From Paenibacillus xylanexedens (GTDB lineage: Bacteria > Bacillota > Bacilli > Paenibacillales > Paenibacillaceae), in NCBI RefSeq assembly GCF_017874615.1, contig NZ_JAGIKV010000003.1, forward strand, positions 1 through 64,000: a stretch of DNA of 64,000 nucleotides. Reading direction: 5' to 3'. The notes under the pieces were generated by a model that had not been told where the DNA came from, did no database searches, and was given only the letters and a program-made list of their open reading frames with translations. Shown piece by piece: positions 32,378 to 41,869 of the stretch (position 1 is the first letter of the stretch; each line of letters starts with the position of its first letter). The position numbers and the translations under genes were made by a program.

Positions 32378-32911
32378 ATGATAACGTATAGAACGTTGAC
32401 CCTTGATGATGTGAATCAGCTGCAGGAAATAGATCGCTCGGAACATATTGATCTCATTTATGAAATGAGAGAGAACCGATTGGTTGAACTTGAACAAAAT
32501 CATGAATGCTCAAACTGGGATGAGATGCTTTTGAAAGAGATTCAAAATCGATATGTGTACGAATTAGAACAAGGTGGCATGGCATATGGCGCGTTTGCTG
32601 GCGATCAATTAATCGGATTTGGAGTACTGGCACATCAATATAGAGGAAAAGAACGAAATCAATTACAAGTTGACTTGATGTATGTCTCACGCGGGTACAG
32701 AAGACAAGGCGTTGGAAAACGTATTCTAAACGAGTTAGGTGAAGAGGCTAAGAAACGTGGTGCACAGTATCTGTATATCTCCTCCACAGAGACGAAATCA
32801 GCGGTATCCTTTTATAGAAGTCAGGGCAGTCAGATTGCAAGTGAGATTGATCAAGAACTCTATGACAAAGAGCCGAAAGATATACACATGATAAAGGAGC
32901 TGGGCACATGA
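32378..32911 (+). CDS. GNAT acetyltransferase, 177 aa
   Basis: D-L-M-Y-V-S-R-G-Y-R-R-Q-G-V-G-K-R-I-L is the acetyl-CoA loop, followed by Y-L-Y-I-S-S-T-E-T and A-V-S-F-Y-R-S-Q-G motif B. E-L-Y-D-K-E-P-K-D-I-H-M near the end is typical of a Firmicute GNAT group. Its stop overlaps the start of the broken TraB-like gene by 4 bases. Acceptor unknown. Confidence 0.87.
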   Translation: MITYRTLTLDDVNQLQEIDRSEHIDLIYEMRENRLVELEQNHECSNWDEMLLKEIQNRYVYELEQGGMAYGAFAGDQLIGFGVLAHQYRGKERNQLQVDLMYVSRGYRRQGVGKRILNELGEEAKKRGAQYLYISSTETKSAVSFYRSQGSQIASEIDQELYDKEPKDIHMIKELGT

Positions 32912-33542
32912 CAACGGTTGGGATACTCGGAACCATTCATAATCCAGAACTCAGAGAGCGATATCATTGTTCTCTTTCCCTTTACAAGAATGTGATTACT
33001 GAGTTTAAACCAGATCTCATTTGTGGTGAAGTTCATCCGCAGAGTTGGTTGAGGTATCTAAAGGGCAAACATGATAGAGGATACTGGGGAGAACCAGCCA
33101 GTGAGTATTGGGAATTGGTCTTCCCTTTATGCGAGGAGCATAACATCCCATTTGTCCCTATTGACTGGTTGAATTGGATGTGTGGAATGCTTTTGATCCA
33201 TTCAACGGTTATTCGGACGTGGAACGCAAAGAACTTGAACAACGGGATGATCATTGGTTTGCAGAGCAAATGGAGACGTATCAGTTTGGCGAGATTCCTT
33301 TTAATTCAAAGGAGTTCGATCGTGTAACCAGACAAAAATATGAATGGTTGCATCAGGTAAACGCGAAGGCACAGAACTTTCGCTGGGTGGTCCGTAATCA
33401 GATTATGATTCAAAGAGTCAAAAATACAATTGAAGCTCATCCAGGAAAACGAATCCTCTGTATCGTTGGAGCCGATCACAATTACATCTTCCAAGAAGAG
33501 CTGATGATAGAACCCGTTGAATTGTTGTATCCGTTACGATAA
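32908..33542 (+). pseudogene. TraB/PrgY-like protein, broken by a frameshift
   Basis: The first part reads G-I-L-G-T-I-H-N, matching the TraB-family histidine strand, and D-L-I-C-G-E-V with a family Glu. After I-D-W near 33168 the frame fails; the next frame continues E-L-D-V-W-N-A-F-D-P to a final C-I-V-G-A-D-H-N-Y-I-F, the closing H-motif of TraB domains. One base lost in GTTT near 33169-33170 explains the break. The joined product would be about 211 residues. A sequencing error is possible. Confidence 0.65.
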
Positions 33543-33593
33543 AGGAACCGTTGGTAGAATTACAAATGAAACTTATTATTTAAGGAGCATTAC

Positions 33594-34622
33594 ATGCGCA
33601 AAAAAATACGTAAAACACTCAAGTACAGCATATTCAGTATTATTTTAATAGTTATAGTAGCTCTGATATTTCCCACATGGACACCCAAAATTAAAGGTGA
33701 AAACAGCATCAGCATGTTAGAACAGGTCGAAATTAACGGTACAGGACATGAAGTCATGATCAGGGGTGTTGATCGGACTAACCCTATCCTGATTTTTGTG
33801 CATGGTGGGCCAGGATGCTCGGAGATTCCATACGTAAGGAAGTATCAGAAAGAGCTTGAGCAACACTTCACGGTGGTGCATTACGATCAACGTGGGAGTG
33901 GAAAGTCCTATCACTTTTTTGAAGATTACTCGAATCTCACAACAGATGTATTAGTAGATGATTTGTTAGCGTTAAGGGATTATGTATCTAAGGAGTTAGG
34001 TCAAGAGAAGGTTATATTAATCGGTCATTCATTTGGTACATACATCGGGATGAAAGCTGCGGCTAAAGCACCTACTCAGTTTCACGCTTATATAGGCATT
34101 GGACAGATGGCTAATACACTTCAGAGCGAACTGGAAAGTTTGGAGTACACGTACGAGCAAGCGAAACAAGCCGGTAATACAGAGGACGTTAAAAAACTGG
34201 AGCTAATTCGCAGCTCGATCGAGCAAGGAAAGGAACTTACGCCTAGAATTTTGTTGCAAAAGTACGGTGGTGCAGCCAGACTCATCAACGAGAATAGAGA
34301 TTATATTTCAGGATTCCTTTTTAATCCCGAATATAATGGGCTGGATATGATTCGCTTTTATACAGGGATGTTCAGTTCACAAGACATCTTACTGAGGGAA
34401 GCATTTGATCAAAATTTACCTGATATTGTTGATCATCTGGAGATTCCTACCTATTTTGTAACGGGTAAATATGATTATATGACCACTGCAAATGCAGCAC
34501 GTGATTATTTTGACGTATTGGATGCACCGATCAAAGACTTCATTGTATTCAACGAGTCGGCGCATTACCCACAGTTTGAAGAGAAAGAAAAATTCGTAAA
34601 GTGGTTAAATGAGCTATTTTAA
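33594..34622 (+). CDS. Membrane-anchored alpha/beta hydrolase (prolyl aminopeptidase-like), 342 aa
   Basis: An N-terminal transmembrane anchor covers residues 10-28. The hydrolase fold shows V-H-G-G-P-G-C-S-E (oxyanion loop, peptidase S33 style), H-Y-D-Q-R-G-S-G-K-S, the nucleophile elbow G-H-S-F-G-T, the Asp in T-G-K-Y-D-Y and the His in E-S-A-H-Y-P-Q-F. The catalytic triad is complete. The catalytic domain would face outside or be tethered. AAGGAG lies 8 bases before the ATG. Confidence 0.87.
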   Translation: MRKKIRKTLKYSIFSIILIVIVALIFPTWTPKIKGENSISMLEQVEINGTGHEVMIRGVDRTNPILIFVHGGPGCSEIPYVRKYQKELEQHFTVVHYDQRGSGKSYHFFEDYSNLTTDVLVDDLLALRDYVSKELGQEKVILIGHSFGTYIGMKAAAKAPTQFHAYIGIGQMANTLQSELESLEYTYEQAKQAGNTEDVKKLELIRSSIEQGKELTPRILLQKYGGAARLINENRDYISGFLFNPEYNGLDMIRFYTGMFSSQDILLREAFDQNLPDIVDHLEIPTYFVTGKYDYMTTANAARDYFDVLDAPIKDFIVFNESAHYPQFEEKEKFVKWLNELF

Positions 34623-34648
34623 TATGCATTGAGAGGAGCAAGATCATA

Positions 34649-35065
34649 TTGTTAAATGAATTCATTGAGCTTGAAGAAGAGAGTGATGAGAGTTACCGGT
34701 GTTACACTCTGCAAAATACTGTGCAAATATTTAAACACTGCATACAGGATGAGGATTTAAATGACGTTCGAATATATGTGTCTACTAATACACCGTTAGA
34801 TTCAGTTGTTCATAATATAGAAGACTACATTAAGTGGTTTTCAACGTGTGAGACTGTCTTTCGAGAATATTATGAGAATGAACTTCATGAAAAGGTACAT
34901 CAGAATTGGTTTAATGAGATTGAAGTCTATCGTGTGGATATCACATTTAACAGTGTAACCGACTACGGCGCAACAATATCTTGCGGAGATCATATTTTGC
35001 GCGATCACATTATGATTATTGATTTTGATAGAGAACAAATCCAAGCAATCCACTTAAACGGATAG
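34649..35065 (+). CDS. Hypothetical protein, 138 aa
   Basis: A soluble acidic protein begun by TTG behind GAGGAGC. It has an alternation of strands and helices, with I-Y-V-S-T-N-T-P and C-G-D-H-I-L-R-D-H segments, and a C-terminal I-M-I-I-D-F-D-R-E-Q-I-Q-A-I. The pattern recalls uncharacterised DUF2262-type proteins, but this is only an impression. Confidence 0.55.
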   Translation: MLNEFIELEEESDESYRCYTLQNTVQIFKHCIQDEDLNDVRIYVSTNTPLDSVVHNIEDYIKWFSTCETVFREYYENELHEKVHQNWFNEIEVYRVDITFNSVTDYGATISCGDHILRDHIMIIDFDREQIQAIHLNG

Positions 35066-35099
35066 ATGGATTATTTTGTAGTAAATAGTCACAAAAAAC

Positions 35100-35119
35100 A
35101 ATAAAGATATCGCTTTATT
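35100..35119 (+). terminator. AT-rich hairpin after the 34649 gene
   Basis: A perfect 7 bp stem AATAAAG/CTTTATT (35100-35106 with 35113-35119) follows an A-run and precedes TTCC; weak terminator candidate. Confidence 0.4.
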
Positions 35120-35273
35120 TTCCATAAATGTGTTATTATGTTGTTGTTGGACGAAGAATTCATTTGTTTGATCGATTAGAGAGAGGAGGCACGTATTCTC
35201 GAATCATTCAATCTGTATGCATAGATTAACTGCACTGCTTGTTAAAAATAATAGAATAAGCGGAGGTATGGTT

Positions 35274-36461
35274 ATGTTCAAAAAATGGAAGAAATTTGGC
35301 ATCAGCAGCTTGGCACTGGTATTAGTGGCTGCGGTAGCCTTTACGGGATGGAGCGCTAAAGCATCAGCAGCGGACGCTTCGCAAATAGTGTCTGAGATGG
35401 GTGCAGGATGGAATCTTGGCAATCAGCTGGAAGCAGCGGTGAACGGTACACCGAATGAGACAGCTTGGGGCAATCCTACGGTAACTCCAGAGTTAATCAA
35501 AAAGGTAAAAGCGGCAGGCTTCAAATCCATTCGTATTCCCGTTTCCTATTTGAGTAACATTGGAAGCGCTCCCAATTATACAATCAATGCGGCATGGCTG
35601 AATCGAATTCAGCAAGTCGTGGATTATGCGTACAATGAAGGTCTGTATGTGATCATCAATATTCATGGTGATGGGTTTAATTCCGTACAGGGTGGATGGC
35701 TACTCGTGAATGGTGGCAATCAGACTGCCATTAAGGAAAAATATAAGAAGGTGTGGCAGCAGGTTGCCACCAAGTTTAGCAACTACAATGATCGTCTTAT
35801 TTTTGAATCCATGAACGAAGTATTCGATGGTAACTATGGCAATCCAAACTCGGCCTATTACGCCAATCTGAACGCATACAATCAAATCTTCGTGGATACG
35901 GTTCGTCAGACTGGAGGTAACAACAATGCCAGATGGTTGCTGATTCCAGGCTGGAATACCAATATTGACTACACTGTTGGTAATTATGGCTTTGCTCTTC
36001 CAACAGATAATTACAGATCCTCAGCTATTCCTAGTTCGCAGAAGAGAATCATGATCTCAGCACACTATTACTCTCCGTGGGATTTTGCAGGTGAGGAAAA
36101 CGGCAATATCACACAGTGGGGTGCAACTTCTACGAACCCTGCCAAAAAGTCTACTTGGGGCCAAGAGGATTATCTTGAATCGCAGTTTAAGTCCATGTAC
36201 GACAAATTTGTGACTCAGGGCTATCCCGTAGTGATTGGTGAGTTCGGTTCCATTGATAAAACGTCCTATGATTCCAGCAACAATGTCTATCGTGCTGCTT
36301 ACGCCAAAGCAGTTACAGCAAAAGCCAAGAAATACAAAATGGTTCCTGTTTATTGGGATAACGGGCATAACGGTCAACATGGATTCGCCTTGTTTAACCG
36401 TTCAAACAAAACCGTGACGCAGCAAAATATCATTAATGCCATCATGCAAGGTATGCAATAA
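35274..36461 (+). CDS. Secreted GH5 cellulase, 395 aa
   Basis: A signal peptide (residues 1-31, A-K-A-S-A-A cleavage) precedes a TIM-barrel GH5 domain: G-A-G-W-N-L-G-N-Q-L-E start, I-R-I-P-V-S-Y, the acid/base E182 in M-N-E-V-F-D-G and the nucleophile E323 in I-G-E-F-G-S. It hydrolyses beta-1,4-glucan or related polymers outside the cell. No carbohydrate-binding module is attached. The ATG at 35274 is chosen because GGAGG lies 7 bases before it. Terminator at 36486. Confidence 0.93.
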   Translation: MFKKWKKFGISSLALVLVAAVAFTGWSAKASAADASQIVSEMGAGWNLGNQLEAAVNGTPNETAWGNPTVTPELIKKVKAAGFKSIRIPVSYLSNIGSAPNYTINAAWLNRIQQVVDYAYNEGLYVIINIHGDGFNSVQGGWLLVNGGNQTAIKEKYKKVWQQVATKFSNYNDRLIFESMNEVFDGNYGNPNSAYYANLNAYNQIFVDTVRQTGGNNNARWLLIPGWNTNIDYTVGNYGFALPTDNYRSSAIPSSQKRIMISAHYYSPWDFAGEENGNITQWGATSTNPAKKSTWGQEDYLESQFKSMYDKFVTQGYPVVIGEFGSIDKTSYDSSNNVYRAAYAKAVTAKAKKYKMVPVYWDNGHNGQHGFALFNRSNKTVTQQNIINAIMQGMQ

Positions 36462-36485
36462 ATTACTGTCTGGCTGTATCCGTGT

Positions 36486-36526
36486 AAACGGCGTGTTCCT
36501 GTAAAAGGGACATGCCGTTTTTTTGT
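36486..36526 (+). terminator. Terminator after the GH5 gene
   Basis: A 13 bp stem with two G-T pairs joins AACGGCGTGTTCC to GGGACATGCCGTT, followed by a run of Ts. Confidence 0.9.
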
Positions 36527-36665
36527 GCTACTGGAGATGAAGATGAACAACATTTACCAATGCATTTTACATAAGCCACATACAGAATTCATTAAATCCC
36601 ACACTAGCTTTTATATACTTAATTTGCTTGATATAGCGAACTAAAAGGACTAGGTGGTAGACAGA

Positions 36666-37205
36666 ATGTTAAAAAAACGTGATTTGCAGGAATGCCTTTC
36701 ACTGTACAGCTTAATGATGGACCCCGCAGTTTCTCCTTACGTTCGTTATCAATGCCAATCGTATGAAGAATATCTATTCCTGACCAAACAATTGATGGTC
36801 GAAGAAGAGCAAAAGACAGTGATTTCCCGAACGATTTTGAATGAAACAGGGCAGCCTATTGGAACCATTGATCTATATCATATTGAGCATCAAAGCGGTT
36901 TTTTAGCCACTTGGATTGGTTCACCGTTTTTTGGAAATGGGTATAGCCAAAGAGCCAAATCAGCCTTTTTTGTTGAATTGTTTCTGGAACATTGGATTGA
37001 AACGGTATTTATGAAGATACGCAAGCAGAATATAAGATCCAGAAAAGCGGTACAAAAACTGCCTTATGTGAAGTTAGCCAATGATGTGTATCCAGATGTA
37101 TATCAACGGATTAATTTGAATGAACAGATGTATGATCTGTATTATGTTGAACGGTCAGCCTTTTTCGAAAATAGTATGGATCTGCACCAAGTGGTAGCTA
37201 CGTAA
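36666..37205 (+). CDS. GNAT-like acetyltransferase, 179 aa
   Basis: R-D-L-Q-E-C-L-S-L-Y start, G-T-I-D-L-Y-H-I, A-T-W-I-G-S-P-F-F-G-N-G-Y-S-Q-R (a variant acetyl-CoA loop) and K-I-R-K-Q-N-I-R-S-R-K-A place it in the RimJ/L group. The C-terminus is longer than usual and ends in an unrelated helical tail. ATG 36666 is preferred; GTG 36654 with AAAGGA is possible. Confidence 0.75.
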   Translation: MLKKRDLQECLSLYSLMMDPAVSPYVRYQCQSYEEYLFLTKQLMVEEEQKTVISRTILNETGQPIGTIDLYHIEHQSGFLATWIGSPFFGNGYSQRAKSAFFVELFLEHWIETVFMKIRKQNIRSRKAVQKLPYVKLANDVYPDVYQRINLNEQMYDLYYVERSAFFENSMDLHQVVAT

Positions 37206-37225
37206 CTTATTCAGAGAGCGTCAAC

Positions 37226-37249
37226 AGCGGCGTCAGTGATGACGCCGCT
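37226..37249 (+). terminator. Terminator-like perfect hairpin
   Basis: AGCGGCGTCA (37226-37235), loop GTGA, and its perfect complement (37240-37249), followed by ATTTGATA. Strong stem, weak T-tract. Confidence 0.6.
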
Positions 37250-37371
37250 ATTTGATATAATGATATAGGAACGGACCGTTAATATAACATGCAGGAATAT
37301 GGACTAGAGAATCGAAAGACATTAAGTAGATAACCTCATAAAAAGTGGACGGTTAATCAAGGAGGCATGAA

Positions 37372-37647
37372 ATGAATAATATTAACAAGATTTTGGGTGT
37401 AGTCCTCATGCTTGGCAGTGTGTTTATTTCAACGATGGACAGAATTTCAATACGAGTCTCTGTCGCTATAGTAGAAGCAGGATATGCGTCAGGAGGGACG
37501 AACGTACCCCAGTCTGCTCAGATGAACGAGCATCCAACAGGTTTACTCGTATACTTCATGTTTTTTGTTGGATTCATACTATTGGTGGCGGGATTCCCGG
37601 GGAGTTATAAGAAAAATCGTAATCATGGGTATAACAAGGAAGTTTAG
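37372..37647 (+). CDS. Small membrane protein with two transmembrane segments, 91 aa
   Basis: Two hydrophobic helices (about residues 5-20 and 58-77) frame an extracytoplasmic loop of about 35 residues rich in small and polar residues, with a basic C-terminal tail. AAGGAGG lies 6 bases upstream. It resembles the 13091 protein in plan. Unknown function. Confidence 0.7.
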   Translation: MNNINKILGVVLMLGSVFISTMDRISIRVSVAIVEAGYASGGTNVPQSAQMNEHPTGLLVYFMFFVGFILLVAGFPGSYKKNRNHGYNKEV

Positions 37648-37664
37648 CTTGAGGAGGGATGAAA

Positions 37665-38459
37665 GTGGCCCAACAGGAGGAAGTGTTATCAGGAGGTAAT
37701 GTGAATCAGGTCGTCAGAATAGGTGAGACGGTTCGCCGGCATGTGAAACCAAATCCATATGTGGTTGAACTGCTTTTACATCTCGAAAAAGTTGGTTATG
37801 ATCATGCCCCTCGATTTCTGGGAATAGATGAACAGGGGAGAGAAACGCTCTCTTACCTCGAAGGCATCGTTCCAGGCAATGACTACCCTGATCTAGAAGA
37901 GTATATGTGGTCAGACGAATCTTTGATTGAAGTCGCAAAACTGTTGAGAAGTTACCATGATGCGACCATTGGATTTACAACAACATCAGTATCAACGAAC
38001 AGATATCCAGGCATAACAGAAGATGAAGTTGTATGTCATAACGATTTTGCGCCGTATAATGTGGTGTACAAGGATGGCCGTCCTCAAGGCATTATTGATT
38101 TTGATATGGCGGGTCCGGGTCCGCGAATGTGGGATATCGCCTATGTCTTGTATACGTCCGTTCCACTCGCAAATTTCTCACCAGAGATGGACGGAAAGGG
38201 TGTAATGCCATACGTCAGCCAGGCACACGGAACTGTTCGAAAAGAACGGATTGCCTTATTCATGGCTACGTACGGGCTGAGTGTTCCAGCAGATTTGAAG
38301 GATTGGGTCATATCACGTATCCGTTTCATGTGTAAAACACTGACTGATCGTGCGGCTGATGGAGATGTCGCTTTTATGAAGATGGTCGAAGAGGGGCATC
38401 TGGCCCACTATGAGAAAGAAGTCATTTTTCTTGAAAACCATTGGGATGAATGGGTTTGA
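37665..38459 (+). CDS. APH-type phosphotransferase family protein
   Basis: The catalytic core V-V-C-H-N-D-F-A-P-Y-N-V-V contains the APH Brenner motif (H-x-D-x-x-x-x-N), and I-I-D-F-D-M-A-G-P-G-P-R is the metal-binding D-x-D segment. The N-terminal lobe G-G-N-V-N-Q-V-V-R-I and L-L-L-H-L-E match small aminoglycoside or choline phosphotransferase relatives. AGGAGG suggests GTG 37665 rather than the ATG at 37659. Real substrate unknown. Confidence 0.85.
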   Translation: MAQQEEVLSGGNVNQVVRIGETVRRHVKPNPYVVELLLHLEKVGYDHAPRFLGIDEQGRETLSYLEGIVPGNDYPDLEEYMWSDESLIEVAKLLRSYHDATIGFTTTSVSTNRYPGITEDEVVCHNDFAPYNVVYKDGRPQGIIDFDMAGPGPRMWDIAYVLYTSVPLANFSPEMDGKGVMPYVSQAHGTVRKERIALFMATYGLSVPADLKDWVISRIRFMCKTLTDRAADGDVAFMKMVEEGHLAHYEKEVIFLENHWDEWV

Positions 38460-38475
38460 AAGGTAATGCTAATGG

Positions 38476-38515
38476 ACCGCGTGATAGCCTACGGGCTGGA
38501 CAGCGGTTTTTTTTG
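38476..38515 (+). terminator. Terminator after the APH-type gene
   Basis: ACCGC (38476-38480) pairs with GCGGT (38503-38507), with an inner AGCC/GGGCT pairing, followed by a T8 run. Confidence 0.75.
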
Positions 38516-38627
38516 TTTTCATCTTTCAAATCCCTATAAATTCCTTTCTAATCATTTTCAACAATTGTGATCAACAATACAGCAATATAGTTCAGATTAG
38601 ATCGAAATAACTGTGATACAATTCATT

Positions 38628-38641
38628 GTAAAGCGCTATCA
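38628..38641 (+). promoter_or_regulatory. cre-like site before the PUL regulator
   Basis: The core A-N-C-G-N-T-N-W-C-A is matched exactly by AGCGCTATCA and the left half is close. It lies 56 bases before the AraC gene. CATTGTAAA occurs twice here (38624 and 38640), 16 bases apart. Confidence 0.5.
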
Positions 38642-38696
38642 TTGTAAATTATTAAACTATATTGCTTTTTATATTCTGGGAAGGGAGATCTTACTG

Positions 38697-39578
38697 ATGC
38701 TAACCATACACACCCCGACGAATATTGCTTTGCAAGAAAATGAAGTTTATGTGCGATCAGAAGCAGATAATTTTCAGGATGAATGGCCTGTTCATACGCA
38801 TAATGGGTATGAGATACATTATTTTATTCAAGGAGATGCAACCTTTTTAATCGGTGACCGAATATATAAGCCGCTGCCTGGAGATATGTTTATATTCAGA
38901 GGCGGTGTGCCCCACCGAATCAATCCTTCAAGAGAAATGGTGTACAAGCGAAGTTTTGTCAATTTCACGGAATTATTGCTTTTGGACATGCTTGCTGTCA
39001 GTCAGTTGGAGAATCTGATGTCCATATTCCGTCATCCCAATGGGTTATTGGTGCATTGGCCTCCGGAGGAGCGTGAGTATATCACAGCTATATTTAAGGG
39101 AATCAAGGAGGAGATGGGGGCAGGAAATACAGGGTACAAAACAATGGTCAAATTAAGTCTTACCCAATTGCTACTGCGGATTTACCGGAAAACAACCAGT
39201 GAGCAATCCGCCAATCCTATCTTATGTTCTTCCCAGAAGCAAACAAGCGTAAGCCGGGTTCTTCATTATTTAAACCAGAACTACACGGAGAATGTTTCAT
39301 TGGATGAACTGTCCAAAACACTCCATTTGAATAAATACTACATTTGTCATTCTTTCAAAGAGACGACGGGATATACCATAAGCAACTATGTTATACGGAA
39401 AAGAGTTGCAGAGGCCAAAAAATTGTTGCTGTCTACGGATGCACCGATTTTGTCCATATCTGAGACGCTAGGTTTTAACACACCTGTATATTTTAGCAGG
39501 GCCTTTAAACAATATGTGGGTGTATCACCACAGTTATTCCGTAAAAGTGAATTGCTCAACGAAGCCAAAATTCATTAG
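38697..39578 (+). CDS. AraC family transcriptional regulator, 293 aa
   Basis: The N-terminal cupin carries W-P-V-H-T-H-N-G-Y-E-I-H-Y and P-G-D-M-F-I-F-R-G-G-V-P-H-R, a typical sugar-sensing beta barrel, and residues about 190-290 hold the AraC double helix-turn-helix ending P-V-Y-F-S-R-A-F-K-Q-Y-V-G-V-S-P. ATG 38697 lies behind AAGGGAG. It is the first gene of the locus 38697-46360 and probably activates it. Confidence 0.92.
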   Translation: MLTIHTPTNIALQENEVYVRSEADNFQDEWPVHTHNGYEIHYFIQGDATFLIGDRIYKPLPGDMFIFRGGVPHRINPSREMVYKRSFVNFTELLLLDMLAVSQLENLMSIFRHPNGLLVHWPPEEREYITAIFKGIKEEMGAGNTGYKTMVKLSLTQLLLRIYRKTTSEQSANPILCSSQKQTSVSRVLHYLNQNYTENVSLDELSKTLHLNKYYICHSFKETTGYTISNYVIRKRVAEAKKLLLSTDAPILSISETLGFNTPVYFSRAFKQYVGVSPQLFRKSELLNEAKIH

Positions 39579-39600
39579 AACCTTCCAAGGAGATGTTGAT

Positions 39601-40872
39601 ATGACAAGAAGAACAACGTTTAAGCTCATCACTAGCATGGTATTGGTCATGTTACTCATCGTATTGACTGCTTGCGGAAATTCAGGTACCAATGCTAATT
39701 CAAAACAAACAACCCTGGATTTCCTGTGGTTCTCTGACGGAAAAGAAGGAGAAGTCATCAAGGAAATCATTAAAGATTATGAGCAGACCAATACCAAGGT
39801 TAAAATCAACCTGATTGAAGTTGGCTTCAAGGATATCCAAACCAAATTAAAAACAATGTTATCCGGTGGAAAGCCACCTGCCCTGAGCCGGGTCACGGAT
39901 ACCGGATCATTTGCTAATCAGGCGGTTGATCTGACACCTTACGTGGACAATGCGGACCAATTCGAGGATCAATTTATTGACTCACTTAAACCTTATTATG
40001 TTATTAATGACAAGCTGGTAGCGGCGCCTATGGATGTTACAGCGAATGGGCTTATTTATAACAAAACCTTATTTGATAAAGCGGGCGTCAAAGTACCGAC
40101 CTCTCCTGACCAGGTATGGACGTGGGATGAATACACAGCTGCGTTAAAAGAGGTTATGGACAAAGGCGGAGCACGTTATGGCATGGTATGGGATGTCACA
40201 CCGCATAGATGGTCCACTCTTTTGTATCAGAATGGCGGAAGCATCTTAACAGAGGATGGCACTGCAGCAGCGATTAACAGTGAAGCCGGAATCCGTAGCA
40301 TGGAGCAGTTCAAGCAGCTTCATCAAGAAGGGATCATGCCCGAATCCGTATGGCTCGGAGGGGAAAATCCGAACAACCTGTTCCGTTCCGGGACGGTGGC
40401 TACCCACTGGGCTGGCAACTGGATGATCAGCAATTACAAGGATATCACTGATTTTGAATGGGGAGTCACCTATATGCCAAAAGGAACACAACGTTCTTCA
40501 GTGCCAGGCGGGAAGTTTCTGATGGCATTCAAAGGCAGCGGATATGAGCAGGAGGCGGCAGAATTTATTGAATACTTAACGTCCAAAGAAGTGAATTCAA
40601 AATATAACCAAGAATCACTGTTTATGAGTCCGCGGAAGGACAGCTCTGTATTGAATTATGAATTCGGCAAGGAGATGTTTGAAATTTTCGCAGATGAACT
40701 GAAGAACAGTTCGCCTCTTGCAGCTAATGACTGGTCCAGACAGACCATTATATCCAAAATTTCAACGGACCTAAAAAATAATATTGTTGAGGTTTTATCC
40801 GATAAGGCAACTCCGCAGGAGGCATTGGATCGAACAGCCAAGCTGATTAACGAGGCTATTGGCAGTCAATAA
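39601..40872 (+). CDS. Family 1 sugar-binding lipoprotein, 423 aa
   Basis: The signal peptide ends in V-L-T-A-C (lipobox). The mature protein has the SBP_bac_1 course: L-D-F-L-W-F-S-D-G strand, V-K-I-N-L-I-E-V-G, Y-V-I-N-D-K-L-V-A-A-P-M-D-V-T-A-N-G-L-I-Y-N-K, W-T-W-D-E-Y and M-S-P-R near the end. AAGGAG precedes ATG 39601. A weak hairpin lies in the gap before the permease genes. Confidence 0.9.
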   Translation: MTRRTTFKLITSMVLVMLLIVLTACGNSGTNANSKQTTLDFLWFSDGKEGEVIKEIIKDYEQTNTKVKINLIEVGFKDIQTKLKTMLSGGKPPALSRVTDTGSFANQAVDLTPYVDNADQFEDQFIDSLKPYYVINDKLVAAPMDVTANGLIYNKTLFDKAGVKVPTSPDQVWTWDEYTAALKEVMDKGGARYGMVWDVTPHRWSTLLYQNGGSILTEDGTAAAINSEAGIRSMEQFKQLHQEGIMPESVWLGGENPNNLFRSGTVATHWAGNWMISNYKDITDFEWGVTYMPKGTQRSSVPGGKFLMAFKGSGYEQEAAEFIEYLTSKEVNSKYNQESLFMSPRKDSSVLNYEFGKEMFEIFADELKNSSPLAANDWSRQTIISKISTDLKNNIVEVLSDKATPQEALDRTAKLINEAIGSQ

Positions 40873-40963
40873 ACGTAAAGCCATGTGGTTAATTCGTATA
40901 CGGGGGCTTAGCGATTCCTGTAAAGCCTCCCTTTCGAATAACGCATAAGGAAGGGGCAAGCAG

Positions 40964-41869
40964 ATGAGTGAAGGACAACGATTAAACAAAAATACGCTGG
41001 CAAAACAGAACAGGAAGCTCGTTATTGCTCCTTATCTGTTTATACTACCCAACCTCCTGATCTTTGGAACTTTTATCGTATTTCCCTCTTTATTGGGCCT
41101 CTATTATTCCTTTCATGTCTATGATGGATTGAACCCAATGAAGTTCAACGGGCTGGATAATTATATCAAAATTATAGGGGATCGGGAATTTTGGTCGACC
41201 ATCGGACGAACGGGGATTTATGCAGCGATTGTTGTCCCGCTAATATATGCAGCAGCGTTAGGCATTGCTTTGCTGCTTGCGCGCGAGATTAGAATGCGCG
41301 GGTTCTTCAGGGCCGTATTTTACTGGCCGACCATGATTTCTTACATTATCGTTGGATTGACCTGGAAGTGGATTTTCGGAGATTCATTTGGCATTTTGAA
41401 TCATCTGTTAACCGTGGTTGGTGTGGAACCTGTCGGCTTTTTAACCTCTTCCTTTTGGGCAAATACGGCTGTAATCATCGCGACAGTATGGTCACGTGCA
41501 GGCTTTTTCATGGTCATTTTTATCGCGGGTTTGCAGGCTATACCTACGGATTATTATGAGGCTGCCCGCTTGGATGGGGCAACGGGAATGAAGGTGTTCC
41601 GCTATATCACGCTCCCGCTTTTGAAGCCGACAAGCTTGCTTGTTGTTATGCTGACTCTGATTGACGCGTTCAAAGCATTCCCACTTATGTTTGCGCTTAC
41701 AGGTGGTGGGCCGGGCAAAGATACTACCTATATTGTTCAATATATTTATGAGATTGGCTTTAACAGGCAGGAGCTTGGCCTGGCCAGTGCCATGTCGGTG
41801 ATTCTGTTTATCCTTATTGGTGGATTCTCGGCTCTGCAATTCCGTCTATCGAAAGGAGGGGCTACGTAA
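40964..41869 (+). CDS. Sugar ABC permease, MalF/UgpA type, 301 aa
   Basis: Six predicted transmembrane helices, with the conserved E-A-A-R-L-D-G-A-T cytoplasmic motif followed by the typical F-R-Y-I-T-L-P-L-L-K-P. P-Y-L-F-I-L-P-N at the start is the family hallmark. AAGGAAGGGG precedes the ATG. No ATPase gene is present, so the importer must use a general MsmX/UgpC-type ATPase from elsewhere. Confidence 0.93.
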   Translation: MSEGQRLNKNTLAKQNRKLVIAPYLFILPNLLIFGTFIVFPSLLGLYYSFHVYDGLNPMKFNGLDNYIKIIGDREFWSTIGRTGIYAAIVVPLIYAAALGIALLLAREIRMRGFFRAVFYWPTMISYIIVGLTWKWIFGDSFGILNHLLTVVGVEPVGFLTSSFWANTAVIIATVWSRAGFFMVIFIAGLQAIPTDYYEAARLDGATGMKVFRYITLPLLKPTSLLVVMLTLIDAFKAFPLMFALTGGGPGKDTTYIVQYIYEIGFNRQELGLASAMSVILFILIGGFSALQFRLSKGGAT

